This document shows, piece by piece, positions 15,858-24,380 of a stretch of DNA of 64,000 nt; position 1 is the stretch's first letter; each line of letters begins with the position of its first letter. Below the pieces are notes generated by a model. The model had not been told where the DNA came from, made no database searches, and saw only the letters and a list, made by a program, of their open reading frames with translations. Position numbers and translations under genes: made by a program. Origin of the DNA: a virus; the IMG/VR virus record IMGVR_UViG_3300020424_000003, positions 16,676-80,675 of that record, one strand, 5' to 3'.

Positions 15858-18209
15858 TTAAATTGCACATGATTCACAAACTTCATCCTCATCTTCAGCC
15901 TTTACTTGACTGTCTGTTAAACCAACTTGTGGTTCAAATGGTTTTTCTTTATAAGCGATCTCAGTTTTGATTTCATCTTCACTAGGATCAGTCTTAAAGT
16001 CATATGTGTTTTGGTAATAAGAAGTTTTCCAACCATACTTATAAGTGGTTAGCATATCTTGTAGCATAACACTCATTGGCACTTCATTGTTTTCGAAGTG
16101 TGTAGGATTGTAACTCCAGTTACCTGAAATTGCCTGATCAAAAAACTTTTGCATCACTGCAACAATTTTTATATAACCCTCATTACTTGGCATATCCCAT
16201 AATAACGTATAGTTATTCTTTAACGTTTGATACTGTGGAACAATCTGCTTAAGAGGCCCTTTTTTTGACTTCTTAATGGACAAGAACCCTCTAGGTGGTT
16301 CGATTCCGTTTGTTGCGTTCGACACAATGGAACTGCTCTCCGAAGGCATCTGTGCGGACAATGTTGAGTGCCGTAGACCGTGAAGTCCAATGCTCTTGCG
16401 AAGATCATCCCAGTCATATTTTAACGTGATCGAACAAACTTCGTCCAGTTCCTTTTTGTATGTATCAATTGGTAATATACCATCACTGTATTTAGTACGA
16501 TCAAAATATTCACACTTGCCTTTTTCCTGTGCTAATTTATTACTTGCTACCAATAGATAGTATTGAAATGCTTCTGTTAGCTCATGCACTTTAGTAAGTG
16601 CTTTTTTATCATTATACTTAACACCATTCTTTGCAAGGTAATGTGCAAGTCCAATATATCCAACACCAAGACTTCTTCTTGCTTTGGTTGAAACTTCTGC
16701 GGCTTTCACAGGATAACGTTGGTAGTCAATAACTTCGTCTAATGCTCTAACTGCCAAGTCACATAAATCTTCTAACTCCTCAAGATCTTTTAATACACCA
16801 ACATTGATTGCAGATAAAATACAAAGTGCTATCTCACCGTCAGGATCATCAATGTGTTGCAATGGTTTAGTTGGCAAAGTAATCTCTTGGCAAAGGTTGC
16901 TCATGTAAACAGGATCTTTGAAAGAGCTGTGTGTGTTTGCATGATCAACATTCATGATATATATTCTTCCTGTTTCTGCACGTTCTTTTATTAATGCAGA
17001 AAACAATTCCATTGCTTTGATCTTCTTTTTCTTAATTGAAGTTTTGCGTTCATATTTTTCATACAGTTCTTGGAACTTTTCTTGATCTGCATAAAATGAA
17101 TCATATAACTCTGGAACATCATGTGGAGAAAATAAAGTTATCTCTTCGTCATTTAAAAGTCTTTCATACATGACTTTGTTTAATTGAATTGAATAATCTA
17201 ATCTTCTTACTCTGTTATCTTCTGTTCCTTTGTTATTCTTTAGCACTAGGATATCTTCTATCTCATAATGCCAAAAAGGAAAGTGTGTTGTTGCATTACC
17301 ACCACGTACTCCATTCTGTGTGCAACATCTTACAGTTGATTCGAATTTTTTAAGAAAAGGAATTACTCCTGTGTGTGCAACCTCACCACCTCTAATTTTA
17401 GAATTGATGGCTCTGATTCTTCCTGCATTGATTCCAATACCTGCTCTCTGTGCCGTGTATCTTCCTATGGCCATATCGCTAGAAAAAATGCTGTCAAGTG
17501 TATCATCTATGTCCACTAATACGCAAGAAGCAAATTGTCTCAACGGTGTTCTCACACCTGCCATAATGGGAGTAGGAATATTAATTTTAAATAATGATGT
17601 TGCGTCATAGTATCTTTTTACTATAGACATTCTTTTATCTTTAGGATAATCTGCAAATAGTGTTGCCGCAATCATCATGTACATCACTTGTGGTGATTCA
17701 TGTATGTCACCTGTGCTTCTATCTTGCACAAGATATTTGTCAACAATTTGTCTCAGTCCTGCATAGGTAAAATTTTCATCTCTACTATGTTTGATCCAAC
17801 TATTCAACTTCTTTAATTCTGTTTGTGTATATTTTTCTTTGATAGCAGGGTCGTATACGCCTCTATCAATATTTCTATCTATTATTTTTGTAAGCGGAAT
17901 AGGAGTGTATTGTCCAAACGTTTCTTTGTAAATCGGATATAACAACAATCGTGCCGCAACATATTGATAATTGGGGTTATCCAATGTGATCAAATCGTTA
18001 GATGATTTAATTAATATTTCTTGTATTTCTTCTGTTGACATTCCATCATAAAATTGTATGTTCGCAGTCATCTCAACTTGCGAAGCACTAACATTTGATA
18101 GTCCTTCACAGGCTTCTTCTACTACAAAATGAATTTTATTGATGTCTAATGGTACACTTGTTCCGTCACGTTTAATGATATGAATTCCGACGCCGTTTGA
18201 CATTCTCAA
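15858..18209 (-). CDS. nrdA: Ribonucleotide reductase class Ia, alpha subunit
   Basis: 783 residues with an N-terminal ATP-cone (IHIIKRDGTSVPLDINKI), catalytic barrel motifs (NPTPIMAGVRTPLRQFASCVL-type segment, SNLCQEI, MPSESSSIVSNATNGIEPPR) and the redox-active C-terminal CESC. Reduces NDPs to dNDPs. The ATP-cone implies allosteric dATP control. Confidence 0.96.
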   Translation of the reverse strand: MRMSNGVGIHIIKRDGTSVPLDINKIHFVVEEACEGLSNVSASQVEMTANIQFYDGMSTEEIQEILIKSSNDLITLDNPNYQYVAARLLLYPIYKETFGQYTPIPLTKIIDRNIDRGVYDPAIKEKYTQTELKKLNSWIKHSRDENFTYAGLRQIVDKYLVQDRSTGDIHESPQVMYMMIAATLFADYPKDKRMSIVKRYYDATSLFKINIPTPIMAGVRTPLRQFASCVLVDIDDTLDSIFSSDMAIGRYTAQRAGIGINAGRIRAINSKIRGGEVAHTGVIPFLKKFESTVRCCTQNGVRGGNATTHFPFWHYEIEDILVLKNNKGTEDNRVRRLDYSIQLNKVMYERLLNDEEITLFSPHDVPELYDSFYADQEKFQELYEKYERKTSIKKKKIKAMELFSALIKERAETGRIYIMNVDHANTHSSFKDPVYMSNLCQEITLPTKPLQHIDDPDGEIALCILSAINVGVLKDLEELEDLCDLAVRALDEVIDYQRYPVKAAEVSTKARRSLGVGYIGLAHYLAKNGVKYNDKKALTKVHELTEAFQYYLLVASNKLAQEKGKCEYFDRTKYSDGILPIDTYKKELDEVCSITLKYDWDDLRKSIGLHGLRHSTLSAQMPSESSSIVSNATNGIEPPRGFLSIKKSKKGPLKQIVPQYQTLKNNYTLLWDMPSNEGYIKIVAVMQKFFDQAISGNWSYNPTHFENNEVPMSVMLQDMLTTYKYGWKTSYYQNTYDFKTDPSEDEIKTEIAYKEKPFEPQVGLTDSQVKAEDEDEVCESCAI

Positions 18210-18249
18210 TAACTCCTGTTAATTTTTAATCTACTACGTGATGATATTG

Positions 18250-18256
18250 TATTTAT
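18250..18256 (-). promoter_or_regulatory. Late-type promoter box upstream of nrdA
   Basis: ATAAATA on the minus strand 41 nt before the nrdA ATG. It is odd for a nucleotide-metabolism gene to have a late box; an overlapping function is possible. Confidence 0.45.
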
Positions 18257-18678
18257 TGTAATGCTGGCATCGTGTAAATGCGTTGTGAAACAAAATTTGT
18301 GGGTAAGTCACTCTTTTGAACAACTTCATTGTACTTGTAACACAAAACGTAATTTCCAATACAAACAGGATAACATAATTCATCTTCTTCGTAGTCCTTA
18401 ACTATATGTATCTCGAATTTGTCTCGAGAAAACCTATTAGTTAATTGTAAAGTGTAACATACTCCAAGGCTGTTTGTCAAGTCGCAAATGCTGTTTTGAG
18501 CGAGAAGTTCCCATGGAGTGGGCCAAGTGTCCATATTCCACGGATCTACACTCAGTTTACTCCTTGCCAACTTGTTGTAATAGTTTATTACGTCCTGAAA
18601 AGGATTGAGACTTACCTCTAGTTGTTTTCTAAATTGTGTCCAGTTAACGAGTTTAAGCTCGTAATTGTTGTGGGGCAT
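18253..18678 (-). CDS. Phage protein, unknown function
   Basis: 141 residues: NPFQDVINYYNKLA, SVDPWNMDTWPTPWELL, then a beta-rich C-terminus with LCYPVCIGNYVLCYKYN. Proteins with a PWxxxTWPTPWELL segment are seen beside tail-fibre genes of T4-like marine phages, but role is unknown. One nt separates it from the tail-fibre gene. Confidence 0.65.
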   Translation of the reverse strand: MPHNNYELKLVNWTQFRKQLEVSLNPFQDVINYYNKLARSKLSVDPWNMDTWPTPWELLAQNSICDLTNSLGVCYTLQLTNRFSRDKFEIHIVKDYEEDELCYPVCIGNYVLCYKYNEVVQKSDLPTNFVSQRIYTMPALQ

Positions 18679-18679
18679 A

Positions 18680-20308
18680 TTAAGTTTTGTATCTTAATTT
18701 AAATAATATGTCACCTGTGTCAGACGTTGTCGTGTTCTTCATTGAAATTACAACTGTGTCGTTAGTTGCATCACTGTTTTCATCTGCAAGTGCAACGGAA
18801 AATTCTATATTGGTAGCATAACTGCTACTTCCAAGATATGTGTAGTCATCTGTAACAGATGCAGTACCATCAGCTAGGTTAACCAATATGTCTAGTTTAC
18901 CTTCTCTGACTGCATTTACTTGACTTGATTTGTAAATGTATTCTACTTCTACATTTCTTGTAGCATAACCTGGACATCTTAAAACTCTTACTGCTGAGTT
19001 TTGTTGTGTCACCGGAAATCTATAACTGTATGAATTATCAAACACTCCAGGGCCTTCTACTTCCGGAATGTATCTGTATCCTGAAATAAAGTTTTGATTA
19101 AAACTAAGGTCGCTTGTTCTTGTAAAAAAGTCATCAGTTGAATAATTGCTAAGAGCAGTACCATCTGTAAATTTTATAATGCTGTGTGATGCGTTTCCTT
19201 CATTACCACCATTGTTTCCTACACTTGTAAACCTGTTGTTGTTTGAACTGTTGAAGTTTCCTTTGTGTATGAAAATTCCTTGTTGGTCAATGTCATGAAA
19301 CTCACAGTTTGTAAATGCGTTTCTTTGTGGACCTGTTGCCATACCTTGTTGTCCAATGGTTGTGTTGGCTCCAAAGTATACTCCGTAACTTAACGTGTCA
19401 AACTCACACTTGTCAAATGTATTTTCTACCACATCAAAATCTGAAACAACACCTGTACCAAATCCTTTTATCTTAACATTCTTAAATTTGTTTCTATTAC
19501 AACTTACCGCAGTTGATAAACTGTTCATTCTAATTGCATTCTGATTGGCACCTGCGGCTGTACCACTTGTCCAACCACCTTGAATAATAAGATCTTCAAA
19601 GGTACTTTCTTTACATGAAACCAAACTAATTCCTAAGTTTGTTGTATTCTGTATGATAGTAAATCCTTTTAATAAAATTTTCTGTGCTTGATTAAGTGTT
19701 GTGCTTGAACTGTCTTGTGCATAACTTCCTGGTGTTGAACCTGAATTTACAGTTTCAAACACAGGTGCATTTCCACCTTGTGTAATTTTTACTTTGTCTT
19801 GTCCTGCACCAACGATAGTTGTATAAGGTGGCAGTTTTAAACTTGCAGACAATAAGTATTCACCTGCTGGTATTTCTAATGTAACTCTACTTGCAGTTGA
19901 TCCTTTGGTTGCACTATTTAAATAAAGCTGGTCAATGGCTCTTTGCATAACCACTGTTTGATCTGAACCATCACCTGATGCTCCAAATGATTTAACACTT
20001 ACTTTTTCATCTAATCTTTCTTGTAGTGTTCTTGCCACAGGTAACATTGAAGTTGTGCCTGTTTGCATTGTAGCAACGTTCTTTTGAAATGTGTATTGAT
20101 CTGCGAAACTGAACAAGTTATCATGTTCTGTTAGTATCTTGCTATTACCTACTGCTGGAGATCCTTCTGAAACTGAACCATTACCTATGTACAGTTCACG
20201 TGTGTCTACTGCCCAACCAAACTCACCACCTGCTAGTTGTGGAATGCCTGAGCCAACATTTTTTTGACCTCTACGTACTTGAATTCTTGATATTTGTACT
20301 ATTGCCAC
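18680..20308 (-). CDS. Tail fibre/tailspike with beta-helix domain
   Basis: 542 residues starting at GTG with AAGGAG 7 nt upstream. The N-terminus (ISRIQVRRGQKNVGSGIPQL...GEFGWAVDTRELYIGNG) is a phage tail/tropism-type attachment domain. From about residue 95 SVKSFGASGDGSDQTVVMQRAID is the pectate-lyase/beta-helix entry motif, followed by Asn/Gly-rich rungs to about 400, then a beta-rich C-terminus. Likely receptor binding or polysaccharide cleavage on the host envelope. Confidence 0.8.
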   Translation of the reverse strand: MAIVQISRIQVRRGQKNVGSGIPQLAGGEFGWAVDTRELYIGNGSVSEGSPAVGNSKILTEHDNLFSFADQYTFQKNVATMQTGTTSMLPVARTLQERLDEKVSVKSFGASGDGSDQTVVMQRAIDQLYLNSATKGSTASRVTLEIPAGEYLLSASLKLPPYTTIVGAGQDKVKITQGGNAPVFETVNSGSTPGSYAQDSSSTTLNQAQKILLKGFTIIQNTTNLGISLVSCKESTFEDLIIQGGWTSGTAAGANQNAIRMNSLSTAVSCNRNKFKNVKIKGFGTGVVSDFDVVENTFDKCEFDTLSYGVYFGANTTIGQQGMATGPQRNAFTNCEFHDIDQQGIFIHKGNFNSSNNNRFTSVGNNGGNEGNASHSIIKFTDGTALSNYSTDDFFTRTSDLSFNQNFISGYRYIPEVEGPGVFDNSYSYRFPVTQQNSAVRVLRCPGYATRNVEVEYIYKSSQVNAVREGKLDILVNLADGTASVTDDYTYLGSSSYATNIEFSVALADENSDATNDTVVISMKNTTTSDTGDILFKLRYKT

Positions 20309-20328
20309 TGCATAACTCCTTATAGTTA

Positions 20329-20335
20329 TATTTAT
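20329..20335 (-). promoter_or_regulatory. T4-type late promoter box for the tail fibre
   Basis: ATAAATA on the minus strand 21 nt before the GTG start. Confidence 0.6.
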
Positions 20336-21009
20336 GCAAACTGGTCATAGTATAGATACACCCTATCCCACCATTTAGACTCCCATGATTTAAATTCATC
20401 TGGGTATATGTCAAATTGTTGATATTCATTGTTTCTACTGCACATAAACACATGGCCTTCCTGTATATTAGTGCCATATATTTCGTTGTGTGCTAGGGCA
20501 TAGGCAGTGAGCTGAAGTTTGTAATCTTCTACCCATTCTTCTTTCTTAGGCTTGTTTGTTTGTTTAAAGTCCATGATGCTTTCCGCACCGTTAAAGACGC
20601 CTACGAGGTCTGTAGTGCCGGCGTAAATCTTAGGATGGTATAATTGTACCTCAGACCCCCATATTTCGTCTATTTTACTTAATGCTTTGTCTTTTATGGT
20701 CGTTGCCATCTTGTTTGCTTGTTGGCTGTAAGGGTTTGATCCAGCAGATGGCCAGTTGCCTGTTTCAACATAATCTTCAAGAAATTTGTGCATACGTGTT
20801 CCTATACTAGCGGCCTCTGTTGCTATTTCGTTTGCCTTTGTTTCACCAACCCTTTTACGCCATTCTATCAAAGAAGTTTTGTCCTTTGTTTTATCTAGTA
20901 TGGTTGTAACACTTGCAACACTATTGCCATCTGGACAAGCATAAAGTCTTTTGCCATTGACACTTTCTTTTTTAATTTCTTCGTAGTTGAACTTTTTAAT
21001 TAGTAGTGT
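20332..21009 (-). CDS. PD-(D/E)XK nuclease (Cas4/RecB-like exonuclease)
   Basis: 225 residues from MTLLIKKFNYEEI. IGTRMHKFLEDYV is the helical motif before the core; KIYAGTTDLVGVFNGAESIMDFKQTNK holds the catalytic Asp...Asp-x-Lys; KLQLTAYALAH is the conserved QxxxY-like motif. The architecture is that of the RecB/Cas4 exonuclease family found in many T4-like marine phages, working in DNA degradation or recombination. Confidence 0.8.
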   Translation of the reverse strand, partial: TLLIKKFNYEEIKKESVNGKRLYACPDGNSVASVTTILDKTKDKTSLIEWRKRVGETKANEIATEAASIGTRMHKFLEDYVETGNWPSAGSNPYSQQANKMATTIKDKALSKIDEIWGSEVQLYHPKIYAGTTDLVGVFNGAESIMDFKQTNKPKKEEWVEDYKLQLTAYALAHNEIYGTNIQEGHVFMCSRNNEYQQFDIYPDEFKSWESKWWDRVYLYYDQFA

Positions 21010-21514
21010 CATCTGCTTTCCATTTCGCTTTAAAATTAATAACCAACACACTTCTATCATTTGCACTAGGATAAGTTAAATGGTTTACATTGCCATTCAA
21101 TATAACAAGTTTGCCTGGTGCGGGTTTGATTTCTATGTGTTGTACTTCTGTGTTTGGATGTCCTAATAAAGTTACAAGACTGCCATCTGATTCAGCAAAA
21201 TACATCACTGTGCTAATTAATGATTCTTCATTTGTATGGTTATGTACTTTTTGATATCCGTGTGGTTTGTAATCTATGTACCAACTGTGTACTGCATTAA
21301 TTTCTTCAATTGGAATATTATTTTCTTGTAGTTTCTTTAATGTAAAATCATAGAATCCTAAAGATATGTTATTAATATCACAGGTGTTTTGTGTTCTGTC
21401 ATCATAGTCTGTGGTTTCCACAAAACTTCTAATCATTACGTGTTTGATGTTTTCCCAATCAGGATACTTTGTTTCTATGACAAATTGTCCAGGTGCAAAA
21501 TAACTATTTTCCAT
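20996..21514 (-). CDS. 2OG-Fe(II) oxygenase-like protein
   Basis: 172 residues. WYIDYKPHGYQKVHNHTNEESLISTVMYF has HxH, then PGKLVILNGNVNHLTYPSANDRSVLVINF with distal His and Arg. Same fold and motif order as the adjacent 21504 gene, so they are likely paralogues. Substrate unknown. Confidence 0.7.
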   Translation of the reverse strand: MENSYFAPGQFVIETKYPDWENIKHVMIRSFVETTDYDDRTQNTCDINNISLGFYDFTLKKLQENNIPIEEINAVHSWYIDYKPHGYQKVHNHTNEESLISTVMYFAESDGSLVTLLGHPNTEVQHIEIKPAPGKLVILNGNVNHLTYPSANDRSVLVINFKAKWKADDTTN

Positions 21515-22364
21515 CTTTCATCCAGTCATGTCTATCAGGGTCTAATTTATGCACCATGCCTGGAATAGGCTCATCAGGAGCAAAGTATTCAAAGTCAAAG
21601 TCAACAACAAATGTTCTACGTGGTTTCTTTGCAGGATATACACCATGCCATACTCTGCCGTCAAGTATTACAGTTCTACCTGGATAAGGACCAAACTGTG
21701 TCATTAACTGTGAACCATCTGGATTAGGCATCAAAGTATAAAGCATACCATTGTCTGCAGATTGTTCATTGGTTCCTGTTGTAGGTTGGGCATCCATTGC
21801 CATTACCATACTAATACACATTGGACCGTGATTGTGTATTGCTTGATAACCTCCATCGTTATAATCAACACACCAACACTTGCTTACCTTTATTGATTTA
21901 ATAGGAACACGATTACGTCTAATTTGTGACATGACCCATTTCAATAGTTTGTCCCAATTGATATTGTCAAACTTGTTTTGATCAATGGGTGGAAAGTTAG
22001 ATCCAGGATTAGCAGGGTTAACTTCAAATTCTGTTTCGTTCAGTGTTTGTGAACTTGGAAATCCTACTTGCTCTGGCGTGTCTGGATTCATCTTATCCGA
22101 ACGCACTACATTGCCTCCCCATTCAGGTAAGTTCTTAGGAGTCACATCATATTGATATCCTCTGAAAGTAGTTTTAATTTTGCTTTCGTCTTCGCCTCTG
22201 TATTCTTCGTTCTCAAATAACTTTAAAAAATCTTCATAGAATGGACACTTGACATCAATTATCCATTGGTTCATTGCACTATGAAATTCTGTGTTTGAAT
22301 TAGGATTTACGTTTGGAGTACCTTCATATGGATCCGGAGCCATGTGTTCTGTCTTCTCAACCAT
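21504..22364 (-). CDS. 2OG-Fe(II) oxygenase-like protein
   Basis: 286 residues. CWCVDYNDGGYQAIHNHGPMCISMVMAM carries the proximal His motif and PGRTVILDGRVWHGVYPAKKPRRTFVVDFDF the distal His and Arg. N-terminal 100 residues are extra relative to its neighbour. Overlaps the nth gene start region by 8 nt. Confidence 0.7.
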   Translation of the reverse strand: MVEKTEHMAPDPYEGTPNVNPNSNTEFHSAMNQWIIDVKCPFYEDFLKLFENEEYRGEDESKIKTTFRGYQYDVTPKNLPEWGGNVVRSDKMNPDTPEQVGFPSSQTLNETEFEVNPANPGSNFPPIDQNKFDNINWDKLLKWVMSQIRRNRVPIKSIKVSKCWCVDYNDGGYQAIHNHGPMCISMVMAMDAQPTTGTNEQSADNGMLYTLMPNPDGSQLMTQFGPYPGRTVILDGRVWHGVYPAKKPRRTFVVDFDFEYFAPDEPIPGMVHKLDPDRHDWMKDGK

Positions 22365-23037
22365 TTACTACCTTTCTCAGTTGTGATTTAGGAACATCAA
22401 TGTGTCTTTTATCACACTCTGTATCTATCACACAAATGTTGCACTTGGGCTTTTTACTTTTGCACACTCTTTTTGCATGAGTTATAAGTTGCATATGAGC
22501 GGCGTACTTGTACTTATCGGGTGTAGATTCGTTGACAACAATACTTGACTTGCCTTCATCTAAACTATCTGTCCAACCCAATCTCCACAACAATCTAAAC
22601 ACATGAGTATCAACTGCTATGTAAGGTTTATTAAACACAAACCTCATTACAATGTCAGATGACTTTTTACCTACACCTGGTAACTTCATTAGTTCTTTTT
22701 GTGTGTCAGGAACACGACCATCGTACTCCTCTAATAATTTTTTACTTGTTGCAAGAATGTTTTTGCTTTTTGCATTATATAATCCTGCAGGCTTGATTGC
22801 TTCTATCACTTGTTCCTGTGTGAGCTTTATCATTTCTTGTGGAGTTTCAGCTAATGCAAATAATTGTTTACAAGCCACAGCCGTTCTTGCATCTTGGCTT
22901 TGTGCTGACAACATAACTCCTATTAAACTTTGATAAGCTCTGCTATGAATCTTTGCGGCAGGCTTGGCGTTCCTATACTTAGGCCAATAGTCAGAAAGTC
23001 TTTCGTAAATTGTTTCAATCTGTTTTTGTGTTTTCAT
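22357..23037 (-). CDS. nth: Endonuclease III (DNA glycosylase/AP lyase)
   Basis: 226 residues. Helix-hairpin-helix LPGVGKKSSDIVM with the catalytic Lys, then IAVDTHVFRLLWRLGW with the catalytic Asp, and a C-terminal [4Fe-4S] site spaced C-x6-C-x2-C-x5-C (CKSKKPKCNICVIDTEC). Removes oxidised pyrimidines. Overlaps the NifU-like gene, which could supply its cluster. Confidence 0.93.
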   Translation of the reverse strand: MKTQKQIETIYERLSDYWPKYRNAKPAAKIHSRAYQSLIGVMLSAQSQDARTAVACKQLFALAETPQEMIKLTQEQVIEAIKPAGLYNAKSKNILATSKKLLEEYDGRVPDTQKELMKLPGVGKKSSDIVMRFVFNKPYIAVDTHVFRLLWRLGWTDSLDEGKSSIVVNESTPDKYKYAAHMQLITHAKRVCKSKKPKCNICVIDTECDKRHIDVPKSQLRKVVNG

Positions 23038-23404
23038 CTGTGGTTGGCTCTTGTTCTAGTTCATCTAACATTTCATCATATGACTTGCCTGGATTTTCCC
23101 AACTGCTATACATATTAGGTTCTTGTGTATAGTAAGGATCATTAAAGTTGGGATCATCAACTCCTTCTACTGCATTAACTTCAGGTATGTAATGCTTCAA
23201 CATATTTTCTACACCAAGTTTCAATGTTACTGAACTACTAGCACAACCAGAACAAGCACCTGACATAAGCATCAATGCAACGCCTGTGTCCATATCAAAG
23301 TCTTGTAACTTAACAACACCACCGTGCATCTCTACACTAGGTTGTATGTTCTTTTCAACTATTGAATTTATCTCTTCAACTATTTGTTCTTTTGTTCTAC
23401 TCAT
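23015..23404 (-). CDS. NifU-like Fe-S scaffold protein
   Basis: 129 residues. EEINSIVEKNIQPSVEMHGGVVKL... and MSGACSGCASSSVTLKLGVENML form a NifU C-terminal domain with the CxxC cluster site; a 45-residue acidic tail follows. Nfu proteins carry [4Fe-4S] clusters to target enzymes. Overlaps nth by 23 nt, so coupled; it may serve that enzyme or wider host Fe-S repair. Confidence 0.9.
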   Translation of the reverse strand: MSRTKEQIVEEINSIVEKNIQPSVEMHGGVVKLQDFDMDTGVALMLMSGACSGCASSSVTLKLGVENMLKHYIPEVNAVEGVDDPNFNDPYYTQEPNMYSSWENPGKSYDEMLDELEQEPTTDENTKTD

Positions 23405-23994
23405 AATGGTATGTAGTTCCTATCTCTTCCGTCTGTGTTAATTGTAAATGTAATTCTATCGCCTGTGCTTTTACTTGCCTGTGTCTTGTGAGTCATCCAT
23501 CCTGGGAACAATAACACGTCGTTGGTCTTCACATGAACTTCTTTCCAGTAATCATGAATTGTGTTTTCTGGTATTCTTGAATAGTGTGTCCAGTTAGTTC
23601 TCAACAACTGTTCAAACATAAGATTACCGCTATCTTCAGGTACCTGCACATAGGCTGATACCACCACATTGGTTGAACCATGATCATGAGGTAATGTATG
23701 AGCATTTATATTGTGTATATTGGTCCAACTTCCTGTGGCTACAATGTCTGTAAACTGAATGTCCCATTCACGTAAACAGATGTCTATTTTTGGTTTTAAC
23801 CAAATCATAAATTCTCTATTGCACTCCCACTCGTGTGGTGGGTTTGGATGTCCTGCCGTGGACTTTCCGCCATCAGCTTCTGTCTGATGAAACTCAGCTT
23901 CTTTGGCTTGGTAGTCTAAGAATGCCTGTACATCAAAGCCAGGTTCATAATTATATTTCCAAACTAGGTTAGGTAGTATTTTTACTTCGCTCAT
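23401..23994 (-). CDS. 2OG-Fe(II) oxygenase (TIGR02466-like)
   Basis: 197 residues. NAHTLPHDHGSTNVVVSAYVQVP has the HDH pair, SGNLMFEQ follows, and NDVLLFPGWMTHKTQASKSTGDRITFTINTD holds the distal His and Arg. Same family as the 5984 gene. Stop overlaps the NifU-like start. Confidence 0.75.
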   Translation of the reverse strand: MSEVKILPNLVWKYNYEPGFDVQAFLDYQAKEAEFHQTEADGGKSTAGHPNPPHEWECNREFMIWLKPKIDICLREWDIQFTDIVATGSWTNIHNINAHTLPHDHGSTNVVVSAYVQVPEDSGNLMFEQLLRTNWTHYSRIPENTIHDYWKEVHVKTNDVLLFPGWMTHKTQASKSTGDRITFTINTDGRDRNYIPL

Positions 23995-24045
23995 TATTAT
24001 ACCTCATTTACACAAAGTATATAACAAAAAATAGATTATGTCAAG

Positions 24046-24333
24046 TTAAAGAGCGGCGTTGGTTGCTCTTTTTGCCATTTGGTCGACTGTTGCATCTGCT
24101 GGATCAGTAGTTTTAGTCATTGGCTCTTCACTGTCAGCTTCTTGTTTTGTGGTTAATGTTACACCTTTGTCATCAAAATTTTTGACAAGTTTTTGAACGT
24201 CTGGATTGGCATCATATATTTGTTTGAAGCCATCATAGTCAAACTGTTGTAGATCCATGTTGGTCATTATTTGATTGAGTGCTTCAAAAGACAGATAGGC
24301 AGACTGACCTTTACTGTCAGCACTACCTATCAT
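24046..24333 (-). CDS. Phage protein, probably reached by -1 frameshift from the upstream gene
   Basis: 95 residues from the first ATG (MIGSADSKGQSAYLSFEAL). The same frame stays open upstream without a start codon to a run of nine A's inside the 3' end of the 24381 gene. Neither an upstream start nor a ribosome site is visible, so translation as a -1 frameshift extension is the best reading. Content: helical, acidic C-terminus. If fused, it adds about 119 residues to the upstream protein. Confidence 0.6.
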   Translation of the reverse strand: MIGSADSKGQSAYLSFEALNQIMTNMDLQQFDYDGFKQIYDANPDVQKLVKNFDDKGVTLTTKQEADSEEPMTKTTDPADATVDQMAKRATNAAL

Positions 24334-24380
24334 ATTTCTAAATGTTGAGATTAACGCCTCTTTTGAATTTGACGCTTCAG

